A stretch of 64,000 bases of DNA, from contig NW_026946363.1 of assembly GCF_035222375.1 (NCBI RefSeq), forward strand, positions 2,418,001 through 2,482,000. Reading direction: 5' to 3'. Each line of letters opens with the position of its first letter. Within the stretch, counting starts at the first letter, position 1. Origin of the DNA: Podospora pseudocomata. Taxonomy: Eukaryota; Ascomycota; Sordariomycetes; Sordariales; Podosporaceae. A program made the translations under genes and the position numbers. Below the pieces are notes generated by a model. The model saw nothing but the letters and a program-made list of their open reading frames with translations, searched no databases and had not been told where the DNA came from. Shown piece by piece: positions 57,007 through 64,000 of the stretch.

Positions 57007-59007
57007 GGCGAAGGTTGGACTTGTTTTTGTTTTGGTTTGTGTTGTTGTGACGGAGAGGGGGAGAGAGAAGAGAGAGGAAGCTTTCCACAAAATCGAGCGA
57101 GATGGATGCGGCGGGCGTCACAAAGATAAGGCACGATCAAGGATGGATCCGGAGGTCGGTGGCAGGGGTACCCGTGGGAGGTGGAAAATGTGCCGTAATG
57201 CCACGAGCGCGGGGTTCCTAGTTCCTGTTGTGATGGAGTATCCGTTGTGGTATGGGGATAGCTTAATGGACTACCTGGTAATAAAGTGGAAGAGTGAAGA
57301 GAAGAGCACGAGAGAGAGAGAGAGAGAGCAAGATCGGGAGGAAACAGGCGCCATTTTGAGCAAGGGACGAAACATGGTGTTTGATTGCCCTGTGTTTTGG
57401 AGCTCGGCGCTGGAGTCGCCGGGAAGCAACCCTTTGGGGAAAATCAGAGGCGGGAAGGTGCCAGAGCTTCACGATGGCCGTGGGAAAATTGTGGCTGGTG
57501 AGCTCTTGATTGGCCGATCCGGTGTGGAAGCGGCAGGGAAAAGCCGATTTTGTTGCTTGGCGCTACTGCAGACAGCTCACTGCGCTGACCGTTCCCGTCG
57601 TTCCTGGCGCTGGTTGTCCTGGAGCCTGCCAGCTAGCTCTCTGGCCTGGCACCCACTGACACCTTGAACAGCCATCACAGCTAAGGTAGAGAGACGATCC
57701 GGGGAGACGTGCATTGGCTTTGTTGTGCATGTGCCACTCAGTGTTTATCGCCGCATTGCATCCAGGTCTCTTCTTTGCACGACATGACATGCTGTACACT
57801 ACGGAGTATAGCATCTAAAAATTCTCCAAAATGCCGAGAGGACGCTTTCTTGAAGAAATTGCTGAGACCAAAACGCCGGCGGGCCAGCGCAAATTGAGCC
57901 CTCAGCCCGCAATGCCGAATGACGCAGGCTCACAGGAACTCGCGGGCTCTCCCGCCGGGGGGCGTGGATCAATTGGGTAGGTTGTGTGGTAGAAGGTACC
58001 TTGTAACAGACCTTTCAAGATACATCACCATTTCCCTGTTTATCGTCTGTTCTTTTTGTTTGTTTCCCCTTCACTTGAGCGCTTGCATAAAGACACAGAG
58101 GGTAACCATCCCTCCCCATCAACATGAGATGAACTTCTTACCTTGCGTCTTCCTGGAAGTCTCGGATATTGAAGCTCCAAATTCTTCTCCAGCAAAGCGG
58201 AGCGGCATGGAGAAGCCCAAGAACCCAAGACCCGACCGATCACGCGCGATAAGCATTGAAGACGCTAAAATGGCCCCGCCCTCCACTTTCCTGCTCAGGA
58301 ACACATGGGCCTTTTCGGCCAATCACAGCCGCGAATTGGAACAATGGTCGCTCCAGCATGTCTCTCCACGTCACACTTTCCGTGCGGTGTCAAAGAGAAT
58401 CAGAGCCACATTTTCAACAAAGAGACGGTGTGGCTAGCCGTTGCTTGGGATATCAACATTCAACACCAACCTCCCGGTTCATGATGCGTTCTGTTTGTCT
58501 GTCTGTTGCGGCCCAACGGATTATCTATACAGCATGTTTGTTGACTCGCTGTTACTACGGTCCGCTGTAACCCTCCTGCTGCCTTCGCATCGGACAACCT
58601 GCTCCTCTAAAGGTCGGCTTACATAATGCCACAGAAATATGCCAACCCTTATTGGCCGCGGACGCAACGTGCCAGCGACGAGACCTGGGACATGATGAGA
58701 TGACACAGATCATGATTGGTTTCTCAAAGTTCCCTGAAGAGATCAGGTTTTTCTTGTGGGTATTCTCAAGAAATTGTACATGTTGGAATATTATAGCTCA
58801 TAGCCTTCTTTGACAATATGTCGTCGGCGATGCCGCCTTGCCGAACAAATGCAATCCGAGCTCGGGAGCAGGGAGCCGATCCTTCGCGGTGATGTCCAAC
58901 GTGCATTTCAGCCCTGGTACCCCTCTGATCCTGACAAGCCTCCGAAATTTCTGCCCATTTTCGCTGTTGTGACACTCTCCACCACACTCTCCAAACCATC
59001 TTTCACG
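57007..59007. other. Intergenic, divergent promoter region
   Basis: 2 kb between the GPI-protein start and the dehydrogenase start. It has a short AG repeat at 57310-57328. Open frames up to about 170 codons show no family signal. Confidence 0.5.
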
Positions 59008-60535
59008 ATGTTGATATTGGCTCTGGTCGCCCTTGGCGTTTTCTGGCTTTACCGGTTCAACTCGGCCCTGAGATCTACCCCTGAGGAAGCCCGCAAATTC
59101 TCACCCAAGCGCTGGACAAAAGAGCAGGTGAAAGAAGCCTATGAAAATGTCAAGAAAAACCCCATCAACTTTCTCAAACATGTGCCCCCCGCTCAAGAGA
59201 GAAGATACATAATCGTCGGCGGCTCGGGTAAGTTCAAAAAAAAAAAAAAAAAAAAAACCTCAAAATATCGCACACAAAGGCTAACAATCTAACCCAGGCC
59301 TTGTGGGTGGTGACATCGTCCTCCAGCTCCTCGAGCGAGGCCAATCCCCCTCCAGCATCCGCATCCTCGACTTCGCCCCCATCACCAGAGACGACATGCT
59401 CCCCAAGACCTCCGCCTGCGACTTTGTCCAAACAGACATCACCTCCATCCCCTCCGTCGAAGCCGCCTTCTCCAAACCCTGGCCCCCCTCCGTCTCCCAC
59501 CTCCCCCTCACGGTCTTCCACACCGCAGCCGTGATCCGCCCCCAAGAACGTCACCCCCTCCTCTACTCCCGCGTCAGCCGCGTCAACCGCGACGGCGCCA
59601 TCATCGTCCTCAACACAGCCAAAAAGCAGCACCACAACTGCGACATCTTCATCGCCACCTCTTCAGGTTCAGTCAGCATAACCCCCACCCGCTTCATCCC
59701 AACCTGGCCCTGGCAGTCCCATCCCGCCGGCTACTTCCAGCTCTGCAACGAGTCCGACTTTGACCTCCCCCTCCGCCCCCACTCCCACTTCTTCGCCAAC
59801 TACGCCCGCTCCAAAGCCGAAGCCGAGAGGGCAATCTGCTCCGCCAACACGGCCAACTTCCGAACCGGCTGCCTCCGCCCGGGAAACGCAATCTACGGCC
59901 AAAAGACCGACCCCTTGGTTGGGAACATCCTCCGGGAGGGGGAGTACATCGCCTTTACTCCCCAGGTGATCCAGTCATTTGTCTACTCCCGCAACGTCTC
60001 GTTGGCGCACCTCCAGTTCGAAGCCGCGCTCCTGCCATCCCCCTCTGGTACCGCCCCCCCGGCGTGTGCAGGGAGACCGTTCGTCATAACAGACGCCGGA
60101 CCACCCATCACCTTCCGTGACATGGCCCTAGCATGCGAGACGCTCTCCGATGCCAAGTTCGCTTACTCTGAGGCTTCGCCCCTCATCATCCACGCTATCG
60201 CCCACGTTATGGAATTCTGGTCGTTGCTCTTGGCAAGAGCCCCGTTTTTGACGAGGTGGTTTGGGTGGAAAGAGGCAAAGGGGCCGATCGGTATGCTCCA
60301 GCCTGCGGTGTTGAATGTGGGGATTCACTCCGTGGTGGATGACAGCAAGGCCAGGAGGAGGGTGGAGGAGGGGGGGATAGGGTACACGCCTGTGGCGAGC
60401 ACACTGGAGGGGATCTCGATGCAGATTTCGGAGTTTAATGAGGATGTGAGGGCGGGGAGGATCAAGGGGGTGGGGTTGAGGGAGGGAAAAAAGATGGCAA
60501 TGGTTGCTGAGGAGGCGGGGGCTCTTGCTTCGTAG
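59008..60535 (+). CDS. 3-beta-hydroxysteroid dehydrogenase-like NAD(P)-binding protein
   Basis: Extended short-chain dehydrogenase of the 3-beta-HSD/isomerase family, 485 residues. Exons 59008..59227 and 59298..60535 have a 70-bp intron with an A-run and a CTAAC branch site. The N-terminus MLILALVALGVFWLYRF is a membrane anchor, suggesting ER location. The Rossmann motif, restored by splicing, is YIIVGGSGLVGGDIVLQLLE. The active site contains FFANYARSKAEAERAI (YxxxK), and VFHTAAVIRP and NRDGAIIVLNTAK are family segments. Erg26 of sterol C4 demethylation is the best known fungal relative, but this looks like a paralogue with an added C-terminal membrane-associated stretch (HAIAHVMEFWSLLLARAPFL). 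The substrate is unknown. An upstream in-frame Met at 58810 seems unlikely. Confidence 0.9.
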
Positions 60536-61088
60536 GGGGGAGGGTTGTGAGGAGGTGGTTGATATATATATATATATCGGAGTGACAACTTGGTCGGGTT
60601 ACCAATGCCGTGAGTTTTTGGCAACGAGGTAGGTAGGGAGGGTGAAACAGACAGTCTAACAAAAACTTGGCCAACGTCACACGGTTGGAGAAAAAAGTAT
60701 AAAAGGTGAACAGCCTTACAGAGATTAGCTGTGCCATATCCAATCTTGCCCTCTCTGTCTGTCTCGCGTGGGAAGCGTAACACACACAGTCTCCCGACAC
60801 CACACCTCTGTTCAACTCCAACCCAACCATAGAAACAGACGACGAAAAGAAATAAAATGAAATTCAATCCAACTGAGCGCGCCATCCCATCCAAAATGGT
60901 GCCTGGTTAATATGTCCCGTGGTATCAAGATAAAATGACCCCCTAAACGCCCATCCTTCCATCCAAAGTAACGCCAGAAACAATGCTAAACAATAACTCA
61001 ACGCAAAACTCAGCGCAAAAATCCAGAAATCAACAATACGCCTCGGTAGTCTCAGAACCCCCAAGACCCAAGACTGCGCAACCCAAAC
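60536..61088. other. Intergenic, convergent 3' regions
   Basis: Between the dehydrogenase and PPPDE stops, with a short TA repeat at 60563-60576. No gene is seen. Confidence 0.6.
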
Positions 61089-61847
61089 TCAAGAAGTAGG
61101 AGCCCTCTCCGCCCTAGGCAAAACCCTCCCCTCCTCATCCCTCGCCTTCCCCTTCCCCTTGGTAACCGTAATCCCGTGTTCCTCCTCCTCCCTCCTCCCC
61201 TCCTGCCCAACCAACCTAGGCACCTCATCACTCCCCCTCAGCATCCTACTCCCCTCCCCATAGTACTCATCCCCACTCTCCTCCCCCTCCAACAAACCCC
61301 CCCCACCACCACCTCTATTATGCGTCTCAAAATCCGGCGCCTCAATCCACTCCCTCGGCACAACACAAGGCAGCGCAACCCCAATACTCGCCGCCCTGTT
61401 CAACCACCCCGGCCCCGGCCTCCCCGTCAACTTCTCGCACAAATAACTCGTGAAATGGTTGCAATTCTTGGTCAGCAAATTATACGACGTGCCCAAAAAC
61501 TCCTCCGACGCCCTCCGGATGATGGAGTCAATCTCGGCTTCGGTGGCCAGGGTGAACCCGTGGAGGATCTCAGTGCGAAAGGTTCCCCCGGGGGGCAGGG
61601 TGAGGGGTTTGGTCCAGTAGACGCCTGTGAGGCCGGGGCGGTCGTGACCGCCGTAGGCGTATTCTTTGTTGTTGAGGACGACGCCTGAGTGGAGGAGGGA
61701 GGTTCCCAGGGCCCAGAGGGTGTTGGAGAGTTTTCCCGGGGGTAAGAGGTCGTAGACGTGGATGGTGATTTCGGTTTTTTGGAGGGAGAGGGTGGAGCGG
61801 TGGGAGGGGCGGGAGGGGCGGGCTGGGGGGCGGGTTGAGGATGGCAT
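61089..61847 (-). CDS. PPPDE/DeSI-type thiol isopeptidase
   Basis: Single-exon protein of 252 residues with a PPPDE (DUF862) domain, a papain-like fold found in deSUMOylating and deubiquitinating isopeptidases. The catalytic His is in LGTSLLHSGVVLNNKEYAYG (about residue 53) and the catalytic Cys in YNLLTKNCNHFTSYLCEKLT (about 129). The domain starts at ITIHVYDLLPPGKLSN. The C-terminal 80 residues are acidic/Gly-rich and probably disordered (GGGGGGLLEGEESGDEY). The coding strand is C-rich at the 5' end and G-rich at the 3' end, with the switch near 61480. Confidence 0.92.
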   Translation of the reverse strand: MPSSTRPPARPSRPSHRSTLSLQKTEITIHVYDLLPPGKLSNTLWALGTSLLHSGVVLNNKEYAYGGHDRPGLTGVYWTKPLTLPPGGTFRTEILHGFTLATEAEIDSIIRRASEEFLGTSYNLLTKNCNHFTSYLCEKLTGRPGPGWLNRAASIGVALPCVVPREWIEAPDFETHNRGGGGGGLLEGEESGDEYYGEGSRMLRGSDEVPRLVGQEGRREEEEHGITVTKGKGKARDEEGRVLPRAERAPTS

Positions 61848-62856
61848 TTTTTGGTGGTTTTGATGATAGTGACTGTGATGGATGGATGGGTTGATGGTTC
61901 AAGAGGTATCAGGTTTAAAAAGCGAGCAAGATTTTGGTGGTGGAGGTCAATAATGTGGCTGCGCAAGTGTAGGTCCGGATAGCTGCGATAGGCAACACTA
62001 GGTTGGTGAGGAATGGCAGAACAAAGAGCTGCTGCGCAAACTGATTTCTGATAGCGAGGATGCCGCGACTAGGATCGGGGTTGTGAGGGGTGCATTCCGA
62101 AGGTGTTTGTGGGTTTGTGATGATGAAGATGGAGATAGTTTCGGTCTAATCGTAATCAAGACACACAAGGCAATTGTGCTGTGCGAAGAGTAATGCATCA
62201 GAAACACTTTCCAGGTGACCGCCCGCTGCTGCAGATGATGGATGGATGTCTTTCGCATCCGGCGGGCGCGGGCAGCTTATCCTTCCAGAAAACCCCACTC
62301 TGACGCTCGCGACTCGGCTAGCCCCACTCCGTCAGAGCCGGAACGCACAGTCAGGTCCCGAGGTGGCCCAAGCGCTCTCGAAAAGCTCCCCAGGTCGGCC
62401 AATCGATTCTCCAGAGCCAGCCTAACCCCACTGAGATGGATCATTTTCATTGAAATTTCTGCGCTGTGGTGCCCTGATCGTTGCTGGTGCTTTTAAAACT
62501 CCAAAAAACTTCAAGAAATTGAAGAAAAAAAGAAACCGGCGACCAGAATATCAAGCGATCGCTGGGAAGCCCAACATACCAAAACAAAAACTTGCCTTGA
62601 GCACAGCCTTGTCGTTCACTCTTTCAGGGCTCCTTTTATATCCAAAGTCTCAACTACGCGCGGCTCGTGGCACTCCTGGGTGGCCCACGAGCAAGTCACA
62701 ACGGCGTCCCTTATTGGCAGTTCATTCTTCTCTTCTCCATTACCCCTCCTTCGACCCCTCGCAGCTAGCTCTGCATTTTTCAAAAAGCCAGTGCTTGATT
62801 GCACTTTCATCTACCTTTCTACTCGTCAGTACAGCAAAAAAAGAGGTCCAGCCAGA
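61848..62856. other. Intergenic, divergent promoter region (PPPDE/ola1)
   Basis: No gene is seen. The last 150 bp before ola1 are CT-rich, as expected for a highly expressed gene's leader. Confidence 0.55.
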
Positions 62857-64000
62857 ATGCCCCCAAAAAAGGCCGTCGAGGAGAAGAAGGTCCTCTTGGG
62901 CCGTCCTGGTAACAACCTGAAGAGTGGTATTGTGGGTTCTTTTTTTTTTCTTTTTTTTTTTCCCTCCTTCCCTCCTTCTCCCCACTCCCTCCCTAGGCTC
63001 ATATAGATAGTTCTTGCTAACCTTTTCTCTCCCTTATATCAGGTCGGGTTGGCGAACGTCGGCAAGTCCACGCTCTTCCAGGCCATCACCAAGTGCAACC
63101 TGGGTAACCCCGCAGTACGCATCGAACGGATTCGATCCTGAAGGGACTGGCGATGCTGATACAAGCCGCAGAACTTCCCCTATGCTACCATTGACCCAGA
63201 GGAGGCCCGCGTCATCGTCCCTGATGAGCGCTATGACTGGCTTTGCGAGAAGTACAAGCCCAAGTCGCGCGTCCCTGCCAACCTCACAGTCTACGACATC
63301 GCTGGTTTGACCCGTGGTGCCTCAACAGGAGCCGGTCTCGGCAACGCCTTCTTGTCGCACATTCGCGCCGTCGATGCCATCTTCCAGGTCGTTCGTTGCT
63401 TCGATGATGCCGAGATTATCCACGTCGAGGGTGATGTCAACCCAACACGTGATCTCGATATCATCAGCGAGGAGCTGAGACTCAAGGACATTGAGTTCGT
63501 TGAGAAGGCCCTCGAGAACCAGAAGAAGAAGACCCGCCAGGGTGGTCAGAGTCTTCAGATGAAGCAGTGGAAGGAGGAGGAGGCCACGATCGAGAAGATC
63601 TTGGCCCACCTCAGGGACGGCAAGGAGGTCCGCAAGGGCACCTGGGGTCCCAAGGAGGTATGTGCTTGCTTTTTGTTTTTGATCCATTCCTTCCCGTGGT
63701 TCCATGATGATAAAGGGTCCGTGACCCGAACTTTAAACCCAGCTCGTCGAATGTCTTTTGGCATACTGAGAGTAACTTTAAATCTGAACGATATCACACA
63801 TTCCAACTTGACACATGATCTTCTTTGGGGAAGTTGATGCTAATAGAGTCAACAGATCGAGGTCATCAATCCTCTGTTCCTCCTGACGGCCAAGCCTGTC
63901 GTGTACCTTGTCAACCTTTCCGAGAAGGACTACATCCGCAAGAAGAACAAGTATCTTCCCGGTGTTGCCAAGTGGATCCAGGACAACGCTCCTGGTGATC
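62857..64000 (+). CDS. ola1: Obg-like ATPase 1 (YchF family), 5' part
   Basis: Ribosome-associated P-loop ATPase of the YchF/Ola1 group, continuing past the right edge. Exons are 62857..62931, 63043..63114, 63172..63657 and 63856 onward, with introns of 111, 57 and 198 bp; 259 residues are visible. Splicing restores [20 protein letters not shown] (G1), [40 protein letters not shown] (G3, with the family's DIAGL), [20 protein letters not shown] and [20 protein letters not shown]. The NLSEKD at the G4 position, in place of NKxD, is the feature that makes Ola1 prefer ATP. A coiled-coil insertion lies at about residues 150-195. Confidence 0.97.

Noticed and set aside
57919-58437. 172-codon frame in the intergenic region before the dehydrogenase
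   Set aside because: No recognisable motif, no introns or leader that make sense.

Overview
The window is nuclear DNA from a filamentous ascomycete, most likely a Sordariomycete close to the Podospora/Chaetomium/Neurospora group. The evidence is a set of short introns (about 50-200 bp) with CTAAC-type branch sites, a eisosome core protein of the Pil1 type, CFEM and Cys-rich GPI-anchored wall proteins, a Mep-type ammonium permease with upstream GATA sites, and gene density of one gene per 2-2.5 kb. I see no rRNA, tRNA, CRISPR array, intact transposon, LTR element or prokaryotic feature. About 25 well supported protein genes, one decayed gene and two weak candidates were placed, with splice sites worked out by frame and by family similarity.

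Layout. 0-9.5 kb: the 5' part of a CorA/Mnr2 Mg2+ transporter (cut by the left edge), Pil1, the NatC subunit Naa38, and the XPG/Rad2 repair nuclease. 10-23.7 kb: an Old Yellow Enzyme, a BTB/POZ protein, a putative amidoligase, a CFEM protein, pyroglutamyl peptidase I and a family 17 glycosyltransferase. 24-32 kb: a kinase-like protein, riboflavin synthase, the Mus81 nuclease, phosphoacetylglucosamine mutase and an orphan reading frame directly behind it. 32.7-43.5 kb: PRMT1-type arginine methyltransferase (six exons, two of them only 14 and 20 nt), a Mob2-type NDR-kinase activator, an X-family DNA polymerase and the ammonium permease. 45-64 kb: a 1,167-residue coiled-coil protein, an RBR E3 ubiquitin ligase, a multi-frame pseudogene, a DUF7707-type GPI protein, a 3-beta-HSD-like dehydrogenase, a PPPDE/DeSI peptidase and the 5' part of the Ola1 ATPase (cut by the right edge).

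The genes are ordinary housekeeping and surface genes and do not form an operon or metabolic cluster. Three DNA-repair enzymes (Rad2, Mus81, Pol X) lie within 33 kb, and Mus81/Agm1 and Mob2/PolX are divergent pairs, but I infer no functional cluster.

The most notable signals are: (1) a recurrent switch inside genes from C-rich 5' halves to G-rich 3' halves of the coding strand, continuing downstream into tracts nearly devoid of one base; (2) single-base frame breaks in homopolymer runs in three otherwise intact conserved genes (Rad2, BTB, Mus81), which look like sequence errors; (3) a genuine multi-frame gene relic at 54.0-55.8 kb; (4) two GC-AG introns; (5) a stand-alone amidoligase-family gene with a 4 x 19-bp tandem repeat just upstream of its start. 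No clear undescribed multi-gene system was found.
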